Below are positions 21,677-37,059 of a stretch of 64,000 nt of DNA, in pieces. The stretch is taken from NCBI GenBank assembly GCA_029582155.1, contig CM055901.1:57720740-57784739 (forward strand). Reading direction: 5' to 3'. The notes beneath the pieces were generated by a model. That model was not told the DNA's origin, searched no databases, and saw only the letters and a program-made list of their open reading frames with translations. Both the position numbers and the translations under genes were made by a program. This DNA comes from Panopea generosa (lineage: Eukaryota; Mollusca; Bivalvia; Adapedonta; Hiatellidae). Every line of letters starts with the position of its first letter. Positions within the stretch are counted from its first letter, which is position 1.

Positions 21677-24600
21677 GTATGTGTCAGTTCTGTTTCATGT
21701 ATGCTAACTACAAAATATATATATGACATATACCTCCAACTCAACAGTATATTATAATGTGTGTATATCTATATATAAAGTAATACGTTAGGCAGTGGGT
21801 AATAGTGATATCACATAGTTACATTTTAATGAAATTTAACACTTTACAGGTAATATGACAACCTTTTGTGTTGTTGTTTTTTGTTGGGGAGTGAGTGAGG
21901 AGACCCTGTAAACATATGCAGATATCTAAAAAGAACTGCCATTATTTTGCAAGCAACTGCAACATTTCTTGCATGTGGTGTTAAATTTGCAGTGACACGA
22001 GTGAGATCCTGAAACACTTGGCTACAAAGGACCCAAAAAAGTCATATTTTCAACCTGAGAAAAATGCTCTTAAAGGGATTATATTGGCAAGTAACACAAA
22101 CGCGCTGTTAATCCAGACTTTTCTTGTATGCAGTGTGCACAAAATAATGTTTATGTATTAACGTATAACCTTTATTTACTTGAAAGTTATCAAATTAACA
22201 GTAATTGAATATTGGCCAAAACTTTAATAAGTCCCGCAATAAAGTATTGCACAATGTTTACAATGAACTCCATAAACTTTCCGAACAAAGCCTCGAAAAG
22301 ATCAGGAACGAGTCTTCACGATGTTATCCAATGATCGGAAACCAAAAAGCAGTTGATTGAAAATGGTAAATGGTTTTCACATGACATGGAAAAATACACT
22401 ATTATATGAAACTGAAACTGGGATCAAGATATCCAAAATTTCAACAAAGACAATAGCAAGTAAAAAGGACTATATTTACATGCACAAAGATAGGATAAAA
22501 TTGGGAATGACAAAAATATCGACATAACTGGAATATCGACTCGAGTAATATCGATTTAACAGTTTTATCTGAACATTATGATTGGCTTGTTTAATCAAGG
22601 TGGTATTTAAATTTCAAGTTTTTGATATTTTGAGTTTTAACTCCAATTCCTAAAATTATGATATTGATGACTTTAGATCCTACACTTTCCCTTCCCTCTA
22701 TTTTATTTTGTGATTCATATTTTACTCTAATGCCAATGATTTTTGCATGTATGATTGCAGGGAGATGACATGTCACTGTGTCGTAACCTGTCGGTACTGT
22801 ACCTGTACGACAACCAGCTGACACACATACCAAACTTGATGCAAAACCAGTTTCTCACCATGTTGTATCTACAAAACAACAACATCAGCAAAGTTGAAGG
22901 CCTCTCACACCTGACACGACTTACAAAATTGTAAGATTTGTTTGTATGTTTTCCCCAGCATTTTCCCAGCAGTATATTATTTATTGAAAGGCGATCAGTG
23001 CAACTAATTAATGTTCCTGCTGAGATCTGCTAGGCAGTTTATCAGTACTAAACACACTTTTTCACAGACTACTTTCACACCTATTCAGGGATGAGAGGCT
23101 CATGACCTTAGAACAATGTTCATGACCAATCATCACAGAGACTGTGACTGGTTGAGGATTCAAAATTGTAAAACTAAGACTAAGTAGTAATTACTATGCT
23201 GTAAATTATAACTATAAATTAGAACACATTCAGCTGACAATCTGCCGTGTACACATATGGTTATGAACAAACAGACGATTACAGCCAGGTTGACTTGTTC
23301 CGTAATCTCGTAATACAATTTCATTTGCACAAAATCTTTAAAGTGGTTTCACTTATAAGTCTAGCTTTTTATGATAAAATATTAAATAATGTTTAATGCA
23401 ATGTTATAAATAAGATTTATTTCTTTTTTTCTGCTTTTGCGATATGAAATTTGTGATCAGAAAATGAAAGTGTTGTTGTATACTTCAGGTCCAAATTAAA
23501 ATATTAGTTGTTTGTCATTTACCTACCCATCATTTTCATCTTGGGTAGGTTGATAAGTAAATTATTATGTTATATTTTACATTCTGTGTTTTGTTTGACA
23601 TGTCTAATATTACCTTTTCCTTGAACATCTCTTTAAAGCTGCATATAAACAAATAATTATTTGTGAATGACAAACATTTTCGTAAAATTTTTACAGCCTT
23701 CAGTGGATTTATAACACTAATAAAACCTTACATGTTATGTGAAAAAATCATATATAGCCTGATACAGGTTATATATGACATATATATGACATATCTAATT
23801 AAATTGGTGGAGGAAGATGTCCGAATGAATGTACTCAAATGAATCTGAGTAGAACAACCTTCTTTCTGCAAGTAACTAACAAATTTTCTCATCTAAAGTT
23901 TTTTGAGCGAGTGTGACTCGAACCTACAGCCTTGCCAATGAGTGTGCAGGTACATAATAACAATTCAGAATAACTCTAGCCCATTTCTGACTCAGTTCAA
24001 AATTCAAAACACAGTCGGAAATTACTGAGTGTTAATTAGATTATTTTACCATAATTTAACAATTTCTGATAATAGGTGATTCTTTTTCAAAAAAATGAGG
24101 TGCCTTAACCCTTTACTCCATAGATACGCATTTTCCCGCACCAATCACAGAAGGCCTTTGAAAACAGTGCAGGAAGTGTTCAGATTGCTCGTAACAAGCA
24201 ATCTGAACACTTCTTGCACTGTTTTCCACTCTGTCAGTTAATATAAAATTAAGTCAACCAATAATTCAAAAGCCTTCTATATAAGGTGTCCAAATGGGTC
24301 TATATTAGAGGTGTCAAAAGGCGTCTATATTAGAGGTGTCCAAAGGCTTCTATATTAAACAATAATAAAACTTTGCTTCTGGTGTGTTATTTAAATCAAT
24401 TTGTGTTTAAGCACATGTACCACAATTTTCAGTCTTCAATCTTTCAGGTATTTGGGTGGCAACTGTATAACAGTTGTAGAAGGGCTAGATAAACTACAGC
24501 AACTTCAAGAGTTACATGTAGAAAACCAAGCACTGCCCCCTGGTGAAAAGTTGCTGTTTGACCCCAGGTCATTAAGGGCAATATCTGTGAGTATGTCTTT

Positions 24601-27600
24601 ATCTGACTGAATTGTTGTAAAATAAAATGGCCTCTATATATTTTTAGCTCACAATAGCTGAAGACTCACAGGTGATCTTTACTGATATCCGTCATTAACT
24701 TTTGCTTCAAACAGCTTCTTTTCTGAAACATCTTTTTCATTCAATTTGGTGTGAAGCATTGTTACCAGAAGCTCTTTCAAGTTTGTTCAAATCATGACCC
24801 TTGGGTCAAATATGACATTATCATTATTTAAACGATATTTAACCAATTACTAGGCAATTTTACAACCAATAAAAATATCATGTTTTTCATAATTTCTAAA
24901 AAATTCTTTTCCAAGAGTGTAAGGCCTGAAGTTTTGATATTTTTCATGTAGTATCACCTTATCTGCTTATCTCAGGTTTGTTCAAGCTTTGACCCTTGGG
25001 TCAAAATTGGCCCAACTCAAGGGACTTATCAGTTAAACAAAGGGAAAATTTATTTGAAAATCTTTTTCTAGAACTGACCAGCCAAACATATATTTTTTAT
25101 GAATGATACCTATGAGTATGTGTTTGAAGTTTGTTCAAATAATGGGCTAGGGATCGGGGCCCAGTAAGGGGACTTTGAATTTTACATAGGAATACAATTG
25201 GAAAATAGTAAATTCTCTTTTTATCATCTATTTTAGGAATTATTTTAATCAACTTCAGAAAAGGGATAAAATTGTGAATTTAAGAATCTTCTCCCAATTT
25301 TTTTTATATTTAGTTCAAGTGGTCTCTATGAATAGCGATTTCAAGTTTGTTCAAGGGACTAGTTCCATTGAGGTTCAGTACAGGTGACTTATTATTTTTA
25401 CATAGGAATACTGTGGGAAAACAGGAAATTATGTTTTTCTCATTTATTCTCATTTATTTAAGGCATTATTTCAAACATCTTGATGTCTAGGGCATTGCTT
25501 AGTCATTACAGTTATGGCTGGGTGATTAAAGGAAATATAATATACATATTAAATGGTAATCAGGGGCCAAAAAAGGGATGAAAGTGTGAATATCTGTAAA
25601 TTTCTTCAGCAATTTGTTTATATTTGGTATAAATGGTCCCTATGAGTAGTGGTTTCATGTTAGACTAAATAAAGGAACTGGTGTTCATTGGGACCCAGTA
25701 AGGGCCAAACTTTAGTTTTACATAGAAATAATTTGTGAATACAGACAACTCTCAAAATTTGAAAAGAAGTGACAGGTGAAATCAGGTGAGTGACCTATGC
25801 CCATTTTGGTCTCTTGTTTTTTCTGTCGTAAATTATCTTGCTTGGGAAATTAAAAAAAGGTCAGTCCGTTTTTTGTGAGTATACAATAGTCACATTTAAA
25901 AACCCATTAATAAACATAAGGTAGTTTGCCATGCCATGTTAGCTCAGTCGGTAGTCTGTCTGACTATCAGTCAAGGGGTTGTCAACAATTTGAATCCATG
26001 TCCGGCCACTGTTTCCGTAATGATTGATATAAAACATTGTCTCATTTCCTTCACCTCTCACTGCTGATTGAATTGGGAGAATTATCAGTAACTTGCGGAG
26101 ATGATTGTGCTCGAGTACAAGATCCCCTGAAAGAGTGATTGTTTGTTAGCCTCAATAGCATTAAGATGATACTAAATATCTAAACAAGAAGTGTCAAGTT
26201 ACCTGATATGATATTTACTGTCAAAGTAATGACTCTTTTAATTCTATTGTTGTGTACAATTTTATCTTGCCTTCACATTAAGTTTTACTTTTTTTATTTG
26301 GAACTCTTTATGAAATGACTGATAAAGGTTATTTTAATGAGAAAGGTTTAGTCTGCATTTTCAGAACAAGTCAATCTGGTCATAATTGTTTAAGTTAATG
26401 TCTAAAGATCGATTGTTATAAAATATATACTTGAGTTACGTTTTCGTTCTTTGTACAAAGTCGCCTTTGCATTACATGATAATCATATAACAAAAAAAAA
26501 ATTTGTTTCTGGTTGACCCTAAAAAAATATGTAGGTAGTATTTTCTTTTATTTCTTCTTTTATTATTTTTTGAAATTGGAAAAAACATTTTAGGGTAAGC
26601 AGTTACTGTCATTGTCAGTTGGCCAACCAGAAACATATGTTGTTTTTTTTGCCTGAGTTTGACTTGTAACTTTGCAGCACATATTTTTTACATTTCAGGG
26701 TTCTGTGAAAGTTGTAAATGTTAGTGGCAATAATTTGGACAGTATCCGTGATTTAGAGTGTCTATCCCAGATGAATCACTTTATTGTTATAGACAACCAG
26801 CTCAATGATATGAAGGAACTAGCTCATGTTCTTGGACAATGGTATTTCTTATCTCGGTTGGATTTGATGGGTAATCCCCTGTGTCATAAAGCTAAATATC
26901 GTGATAGAGTGATTGTGATGGCAAAACAGTTGGGTAAGTAGGGTCATTTGGTGTGAAGCTGTATGATTATAAATGACAGGTCATTTGTGATATTTGACAA
27001 TGTCTGTTTTATTTTACAGGAGTTATGGCCCCTTTTCATCTTAATTTTCTATAAAATAATGGTTTCCAATCAATAACCTCAGAAAGAATCACTTTATTTA
27101 ATTGATGTTTGTTTTGGAGCTCTATGACTACAAAATACAGGCCAAATTTAATATTTAACAAAATGGGTAAAATTTTACAAAAATTATGGCCCCGTTTTAC
27201 TGGGGTTGGGGGTTGCGGGGTTAGGCATCTATGTCTTCTAGTTTTGTAGTAGCTTCATATTTTGTCCAGCTTTTCATCGAATAGCTTTTGTTTGTAGACA
27301 AGTTTTGAAAAGTTGAGTGTGTTGTCCTCTGACAGCTGTTGTTATTGGTATCCAAGGAAATGTCATTTGATAGGTGAAAATATTGGTTGGATGTGTTAAC
27401 ATGAGTAAAATGAATAAAATTGTTTAGTTTTTCTTAGATTTGTGAAACTTACCTTATTGAAGCACAGAGGTATATGATGCTAGGGATGTGTCCTCAACTT
27501 AAGTGGTTAACTTGCCAATTTGAAATGGTTGGGTGCTACTGGTAATTTCTTAAAACATGAATCTATCAGGCAAGCAATTATAAAGATGATCATATCTTAT

Positions 27601-30600
27601 TTTCTAACTATTACATAACACAAGAAGTATATGAATATATCTGGATAACATTAATAGTGTTTATTTGCTTGCTCTCTTCTTATCCTGTTTGTTTTTTATA
27701 TGAAGTTGGCATAACTATTTTTTTATTGTATATTTAAAAAAATGATGATGTAAAGAAGTACTATTAATGGCATACACATGCCTGGGTGAAATAAAAAAAG
27801 TACTGTTATCAAAGCTTAAATAAAATGTTTAAAACAAACCCAGGTTAGTGTTGTAGTGTATAGAGTGGTAGTGAAGCTTTGGTCATTCACACCAGAAGTT
27901 GCGGGTTTGATTCTCAGTTTGACTGGATACCTATTTAAAAGAAAAACACTCAGCACTGGTCTACCCTAGAAATTGACTTCATAAAAGCTTTAAGCTTTCT
28001 TCGTAATCAAGTTCCAATAAATTAGTTAAACTAAACTAAATAACCAGCTTTTTTGTGGTCAGACAGAGAACTAATAAGCAATATTTTATCTTTGGCCTTA
28101 CATGCAGTACTCAATTATCTGGTGCTTATTTATTAAACATGCATTGTGCAGAAACTCTTGATGGAAAGCAGATCAGTGAAACAGCAAAACAGTTCTTAAA
28201 GAACTGGCATGCCAATAAAGAGACCCAGAAGCAAAGAAAGGCTGACCTTATCAGACGGGGAACTACTTTTATTGATGATTACGCAGGTAAATGTGTACAC
28301 CTGGTATAAACATTCCTATGTATTCATGTTAAATAACAGTTTGACAAATGTTGTAAAGAACATTTAGGCTGGTAGCATTCCGTTTAATATAAGATTTATG
28401 TGTGTTTCATTTTGATGGTTTTGCCTAAAGTATATTTTTTTTTGTAAAATTAGAACATGGAAAAGTGCGACCTTGATTGTATGGCTTCAGCCTTCAGGCA
28501 GAATATAGGGTTTAGCTAAGATTGGTGTAAATAATTTTTAAAGGGAATATAGCAGGAGAAAAATGCTGTAAATATCTTGAAAAAATAAAATAATAATTAA
28601 AATGGATAAAAAGTATCTCATTATCATTATATAGATAAAATAAGAATGTTTTTTATGTCAAATTAACCACATGTCAAATTGTATTGATGGATGTAAAATA
28701 GTTTCATATTTTTATAACCTCTTTCGCATAATATGGCCTTTGTTATTTGTGGAGAAATCTTTGTATCGGTCATCAAAAAACTTTGGTTTAGACATATTTT
28801 AATCATAAGTTATGTACAAAATGTTCCACAATATACAAATAGTAGAGAGGATTTAAAAGAAAGTAATTCTTATTTTTTTTTTTCTCCTCAAATAGATTTG
28901 AAGGTAGTATTTTGAGGCTTATATTGACTGTATTGACAATCAGGCACACATAACACTTCTTGTGTCTTTCCTATTGTTAGACCAAGTTTGTTTGCTTAAT
29001 CTTAGACTTAAACCTTAATATGAATGAAGTTTTCCTTTGCTTTAAAAGAAAGAAAAAAAAAGAACCTTTAAAATTGTTTTTAAACTGTTACAATGGATAC
29101 TGATTGATATATTTCTTGTTTTAGCAGAAGGAAGCAGTGACCTACCACCAGTGAGAGAAACAGGCAGAATGGGTTCAATACCCGGATATATGATGCCAGG
29201 TAAATATCTACACAAGCATATGTCATCCTCACAAAACATTGGCACAGTTTCACCATAAATATCAAACATCTATCAGTATTTTTTCCTTGATACAAACCAT
29301 AGTGTCACCAAGAGAAACAAAAATATACCAACTATTTGTTTAACAATGTTTTTTGTTTGATAAGGTACATGAAGGTGCTTAGTAACATGAATATTGGAGG
29401 TTATAATCTTGTCATTCTTCTAAATAACTTGTTTCACATCCATTTTAATTAACGTTGCTTAATATGTATGTATTGTGAGTCTTTCTGTTGATATTGTCGA
29501 TATTTCATTTTCATTTCATTTTTCATTTTGACATTTTATATTTAAATTATTTGTGGCTCTATTCATAATAACAAGCAATATAGATACTTGAAGTTCTATT
29601 CATCATTATAATCATTATAAATACTTGTTGCTCCATTCATCATTACAAGCAATATGAATACTTGATGCTCTATTCATCATTACAAGCAAAATAAATACTT
29701 GATGCTCTATTCATCATAATAAGCAATATAAGTACTTGATTCTCTATTCATCATTACAAGCAATGTAAGTACTTGATGCTCTATCCATCATTATAAGCGA
29801 TATAAGTACTTGATTCTCTCTTCATCATTACAAGCAATATAAGTACTTGATTCTCTATTCATCATAACAAGTAATAAATTTACTTGTTGCTCTATTCATC
29901 TTTACAAGCAATATAAATACTTTTGCTCTATGCATCATTACTAGCAATATAAATAGTTGATGTTCTATTCATCATTGCAAGCAATAAAGATACTTGATGC
30001 TCTATTCATCATTAAAAGCAATGAAAATATTTGATTCTCTATTCATCATTACAAGCAATATAGATATGTGTTGCTCTTTTACATCACTACAAACCACATT
30101 AATACTTGTTGCTCTACTTCATATTTATATGGTTTATAGGAGACACTAGTGTTTTACCTCGAGTGTTTGGACGTTCTGCCAGGGTATTACACTTAAGATA
30201 GACTATGTCTCGCCTCCAGCTCTCACTATAACTGTGTCTGTTTACTCAACATTTGTCTGCTTTCAAAACAACAGTTTATCTTTTGGCTACTAAACTTGGG
30301 TTTGGAGAAAACAAGGGATGTGAAAATAAACTTTGATGCTAAAATGCCTTCCTCAAAATTATGTTTAGTAAATGCACTGTTGTACATAAAACAATTTTAA
30401 AACTCTATGAAACTTGGACCAGTTTATATAGTAGTTTTGGTTTTTGTTTTCATTTCAAGTTATACAATAAATATCGATTGTTTAAGTTCATAATATTACC
30501 ATTTACCTGGCACAAACATACATCCTGACATTAGAGCAGCAATTTGTGCTTTAATTGGTAATTTACTTAACTGATATATAATTAGCAAATAGGAAAGTTA

Positions 30601-33600
30601 AAATATTGTTAAAATTTGTTGTATTGGGTAAACATGGACAGGAGCAGCACATAGTCTTTATAAATATCACCGCATATTAACAATCTCTAGAAATGAACAA
30701 CTTAGTGTCTTAGTCTGTGAAGCATAACTGAAGGGATCACTTAATCCTTTGTCATCCTTTGTCTACATCTTTTTTATTCATTCAGGGAAGGGAATCATTT
30801 GAACCCACGGAGCATCAAGGTGCCATGTGCCTTCATGTTTCTTATATTCATTTCACCTCGATGCTCCAAGAAGTCATCAGTGTTTGAATTGTACGTTTAT
30901 CTGGCTGTCTTTTCACAACTCATATCTTGGTTATTTCTGTAAAACTACTGAAAGCAGTTCTTCAAACTTTATAGGGTTATTTGGGTCACTGAGCGGTTTT
31001 GTCATGGACAAACTTTAGGTTCAGACGTTCATGGTTAAAGGCCGAGCCCAATAAGCTCATTCGGTTACATGTTTGACTGAATCCAGAGGTTGTGAGTTCG
31101 AATCCCCACTCGACAGCAGTCTCCTTGATGATTTATATACAACATTGTGTCTCATTATCTTTCGTCTCTCACTGCTAATTCAAGTGGGGAAGTCATCAGT
31201 TATTTGCGGAGATGAGGTGTGCTCGACTACTGGTTAACCTTTCATTGTCCCTGGAAACGGTGGTTAGGTTAACTGATCATCTGTTAGCCCTCGATGGTAT
31301 AAAAATGATGCTAAATATTCAGTCAATCAATTCAATCATGGTTTTGGTAACTTTTGAAGTTCAAAAATGTGTAAATCACAAATTGTGTTCTGGCTAATTC
31401 TGTAAAAGAGAATTCCACCATACTTAAACAGATTAATATTGATAAGGAGATATGTCATGCACCATATTCTGGTTTCAATGCCAGGGTCACTCATCTTTAA
31501 AGTTCTCATTGAATGGCACATCTTTGTCGCTAATTATGTTGTTTTTCATATTTCTTTCATTTAGTGTTGATTATTTTTATAAACACACAATGTTTAAAAT
31601 GTCTTAAAGTCAAAATATAAGTTGAGGTCGGAGTTCAATATCATTATCAGGTCCTGAGACACATGCTGCAGATAGCACCTAGTCAAATCTAAATTTAGAA
31701 GTTCTAAACTGTACCCACACCACAATATCTCTTGAATGTTACATGCACACACCAGTATTGTCTTTAGATGTATGCTGTCATGGTTTACAGTGTATCATGT
31801 AGTGCATTCTCTTTATTTGAAAACAAACAAACACACACTATATATATGTACACATTAAGCAGTTTAAGCAGCGTATATGCATGTCATTGTATTGCTTAGA
31901 GCATATTCATATTTAGAAATATTATTTTGGTTTAATTTTGTGCAAAGCTTGTAATGTATAAATAACTTATGTTAATATGCAGGTATGATAAAGTTAAACT
32001 TACTATACAATTAAACTTTACAATAATGTTTTAATATAATGCTGTCATGATATATATATTATAAGATTAATATGTTTTGACAATTTTAGACAAAGTGATA
32101 GAGAAGAAATGCTTTGTTCTAGTATTTTACTTGAATTAAAAACTGTATTTGTGTTTCTCACAGGATTTCGAGGTAAACTTTTCTATACCAGAAATAATGC
32201 AAAACTGCTTCAAATAACAAGTTTATTAATTCAATAATACATTTGAATAATATTTAAAAAAAAAACACCACATCAATATAATTTTGGCATGCATGATGCT
32301 TTATTATTTACAGTATTTAATGTGTGTTCCTTTGCAGACTTATAGATGTGCAATTTCCTGATTATTTTTTGTGAACAAATTAATCTGCTGAACAAGTTTT
32401 GTTTGAAGTCATATGTTTTTTTAATTCATAATTACAAATGTTTTTTTTTGTGTTGAAAGTGCGATTTAACCAATCGGTAAGCACCACATATGTACTTACA
32501 TGTTTAGGATAGGCCGTTAAATATCATAGAACCTTAACTCAGTATATCATAGATATCAATTTTATGAGGCATTTTTAGGGGTGTACAAAAATCAATATTT
32601 CTATCTAAAATTCAGATACACGTAAACAATTATTTCCCCCTGTTTCTTAAAATAATTTAAATTCTAAGATCTACTTTATTTGGTTTTACCGGTTAGGACA
32701 AAAATTTGAATGAATGCTTCCTTATAATTAATAGAGGATCTTACTCGAGTGTTCTTTTATAATTGAATTATTAAACAAGTTTGTAAAAATATATTATGCA
32801 AGGCTCTTTTCAGAACATCATATCAGTTTTGCCAACAAGTTTAAAAATTAAATAATAAAGAAACATGAATGTAAGATTCTTTTTATCACGCAACTCAAGA
32901 AAAATTGTGTACCATTATTTTTACGTTCTCCTCTGAAAGGAACAAGGAAAAATTGTGGATATTAGTTTCTGTCAGTCATTCTATGGTGTAACATCTCAAA
33001 AATTCATCCAACCATGGCAAATTAACATCATTAATCTGTTTGTGGCAAGTCAAAAAGTGGCATTTTATGTGAGCGCTGAATCGGAGATGATATATGAAAA
33101 ATATGTCATGGGCTTATTACACATCTGCACCATAAATTATGTAACATAATGATGAGACTGCGGCACATCATCCTATAATCAAGGTTACTACCTGTATCAT
33201 TACTTCATCATTTATCAGTTTATTCTCTCAGTAGAATATTGTAGGATATACAGAAAATTTGTGTGCAATGTGCATCTGTGTCTGTATTCCTTTTTGTTTC
33301 ACCATTCTTGGGTAAAAAAGAGATGTGTTACTTTATGTTACTTTATGTGCAGTAGCTGTTCCAACATTCAGTTTTTTGTCCTATAGTCACCTGGTTCATA
33401 GTTGTTGTTTTTTTTTGAAAAAGTACTAAAACAATGCAATACCATACAGTATTCTTATGGATGACCTTAACTTATAAAACAATTTCAATTCTGTTTCTTT
33501 AAAACTGTTTGGCCAAGAGTCACTGAATTTGAATGGTTGAAACTCCAAAAACACATGCAGCATTTCTGAATGACCTTGACCAACAGGGATAATTGTATGT

Positions 33601-36600
33601 ATTTGATAGATTTTTTATACCTTTGGCTGATTTTTTATAGTCTCAGTGTGTGATAAAGCACTTATAAATCTGCAGTATTCTCATACAAGCCAAATAAATG
33701 AATATACATGTACTTAAGTGGAAATTGCTCATGAATCTTGAAGCAGCAATACTATTTTTTAATATGATAAAAGTTAATTTATTGAAATTTAATTTCTGTA
33801 AGTTTGCAGGTATTTCTGTTAATATTAGGTTTCTATTTTTTATTACACCCCCTCCCCCCCCCCCCCCCTTACCTTACATGTACTTTCTTCCTTAGTCTTA
33901 ACTAGAGCAACCTAGAAACATAAACAATTATTATTCAAATGATTGGTGATCATTTTTTTAAACTAAAACTCGAAGAACTTTAATGGATTAATAATTAATA
34001 CCTCTGCTTCAAATTAAAATGCATGCATAGAATGTAGAAGTGAAACTAATCACGTGACATACTGACACTTAATAAAACATAACACAAACTGATTCTTTAG
34101 ATTTTACCACTTATGTATCAACTTTAAATTTTGCCTTGGTGATATTGTTCTTTATACTGAAATAAGTATAGAACTTCCTATACCAATGCACCCCTAACAC
34201 TGCCTCTATTCACTGGTTTGAAGCTATATCTAACTTTTATATCCCCACAATTCTGCTCCAGATTTTTGATGACTTTCTCATATAGTAATTATTACAATAC
34301 GAATGGCCAATATTTGGTTATTTGGTCAAAATTTTGGAGTATAATTGCTTGTTAGGAGATAAAGGTCAGGATGCAACAGGTTCAGCCAGCATCACCGTAG
34401 TAGGGTTATATTATTTGTTTATACAGTTGTAGTGACCAATCAAAATGTCTCTTCTGTTTATATAGACTTATTGATTATCCGTCCGTTGTTGCACCCAAAT
34501 CAAAATAAACGAGCTAGCAGTGCCCCGACCCAGCGGAAGGTGACATTCAGCTTTGTTCATATAGACCTCTCTTTAAGAAGAGTTTACCTATGGAATGCTT
34601 TAGATAACCTTTATAGACCATCTTTGACATGTTTCTGTTTGGTTTAGAATGATAAAGATTTGTAATAAAAATTTAAAATCTACTGCATCAGCTGTAAATT
34701 GAATGCAATGCATTATTTTTGGCAGCGTTGTCAGTTGTAAGTCCTGTGAGAGATGATTATTTTTAAATATATATTTTTTGAGAATTTTTTTTCATATTAT
34801 TATTGTCATCACAATAATGTCTCCCATCATAATCCGAGCTACTCCTGTGTAGCTGTTATATATAGAACATTAATCTCTCACTGTTGATTTATGTTCAAGA
34901 TTTATTTGGCCAAATTATCTCGAAGAAGGAGATTTGCTTATTAGTTGATTAGTCAACAGTGATCTGAGATCTTCCTTGATCCACCCACTCAAAAAAAAAA
35001 TGAGAACGGAATTGACAATGGCCAAATGGTCTTGGCATTGTCTGAAAACCATTTTCCTTTCACCCCTTTTTAGGTTAAAATCTAGCTCAGTCTTAAAACC
35101 ATGTTTTAAAAAAAGTATACTTATAACACGTGTAATAGTCAAAGGACAGTGGTTTTACTCCAACCCATTTTGAGGTATTTTCCACAAATAACATATGAAA
35201 TGATACATAACTTGTAACTATATGTTCTTTTAGCCCTAAAAAAACAACAGTTATTTTTATTATATAAATCTTTTTTCAAACATACTAAACCAAACAGTTA
35301 CTATTATAGCTAAAATACGTACTTCTTTGTCTCTGTTCCTCTCACCCCTAGGTGAATGATAATAGATATTTTATTTTAAAGACAGTACTGTTGTTTTATT
35401 TGCATATATAGATGGAGGTTTTCTGTTTTGCATGATATTTGTATATATATTTTCATACTTTAGCTTCGCAGACATATTTATTTGCATGAAATAGTCACAT
35501 CTGTCAATACTCTTATCAATGATGTATGTTATCATGTACACAATTTTATTTTCTTTCATCTTAGAGAAAATTCGCTTCAACAGAGGTAGGAGTACAAATT
35601 TTGTGTCTGAAATTAACAAATACACTTATAAATGGATGGCATTTTATAATGAATCAAAATTGATTTCCTCATTGATTTGTGACAGTAACTTAACCCTTAA
35701 CTTGCTAATTTTTACATTTAAATAGTTTTTTTTTTATGTTAAAGGCATTCTTGCCACATGACGATGCTTATATTGATCATTGCCTAGTACACTCTGAATT
35801 ATATATGTCAATGTTTTCAGGTGGCAAGAGTGCCTTTAATGCTTAATCAATTATATAAATCATATAATGATTCATAAAATGGCTTAAATTGTAGGGAAAT
35901 TGCATATTTTTTCTATGCATGATTGTACACTTTAATATTGGATGAATTAAGAGAAAAATGTAAAATTTAAAAAAAAAATATATATATTTTTAAAAGGATT
36001 AAGTATAATTAAAAAAAAAGACATACTTTTTGCAAAAATGTAAGATTTAATTTGATTGCATGAAACAGAGTCAATATTGTGGTTTTGTGAATCTCATCCT
36101 GTAGTTTACAGGGTTTGGTCTCAGTCAGTATTCTAATACTTACACTCTTTAAAAGTTTAACGATAATTTCAATCTCACTTCCACATATATGCATTTAAAG
36201 CATTTTCATTGGATAACACCAATTTTTTAAGGTTTTTTTTATAAAATCCTTGAGCCAAACTATTTTTACGGTCATCAGCTGGGCTATTTATGTGTATCGG
36301 ATAGTTTAAATTTTTCATTCATATACTTTATATGAAGGGCATCTTAAATAAAAAAAAATTATCATCCAGACTGGAATTACATGTATAAGGATTGAATTCA
36401 TTTTTTTGTTTTGTTTTTATTCATGTGTAAAGAATTAGTTAAAGTCATTTCACTTTTACCCTTATTCAATTTGTGTGTGATTCGACATGCTTTACCCATG
36501 CATAAAAACAAAACAATGAATTTAATTTATAATGAAATTGTCCAAAAGAAGGAACAAGGATGTAAGAATTGCTTACAAAGCAACAAAGCAAGTTAAGGGT

Positions 36601-37009
36601 TCATGTTATAATTGTGTTAGCCTCGCATGACTTTTATTTGTTATTCCTACTTTTTTTACAGTAAAATATTAGTGCATGATCTATTATTTTTGATATTAAC
36701 AAGTCTTTAAGATGTTTTTTTAACATCAATATCTAAAGCATGGTATTCTATTTGTAACTGATTACAAGTCTCCATGATGTTGTCAACTTGCAAAAGAAAC
36801 ACAGCATGCTGTCAACTTGCTAAAACAGCAATGCATATTGTCAACTTACAAAAGTAACACTGCATGTTGTCAAAAAGCAACAAAGCATGTTGTTAACTTG
36901 CATAGGCAACATTGCATGCTATTAACATGTTAAATTATATGAGAAATTGATAAGAATTGACAGATGTCCTGGAACCTCTGAGGGTAATATCCTATACCAG
37001 CATGGCATA

Positions 37010-37059
<50 letters not shown>

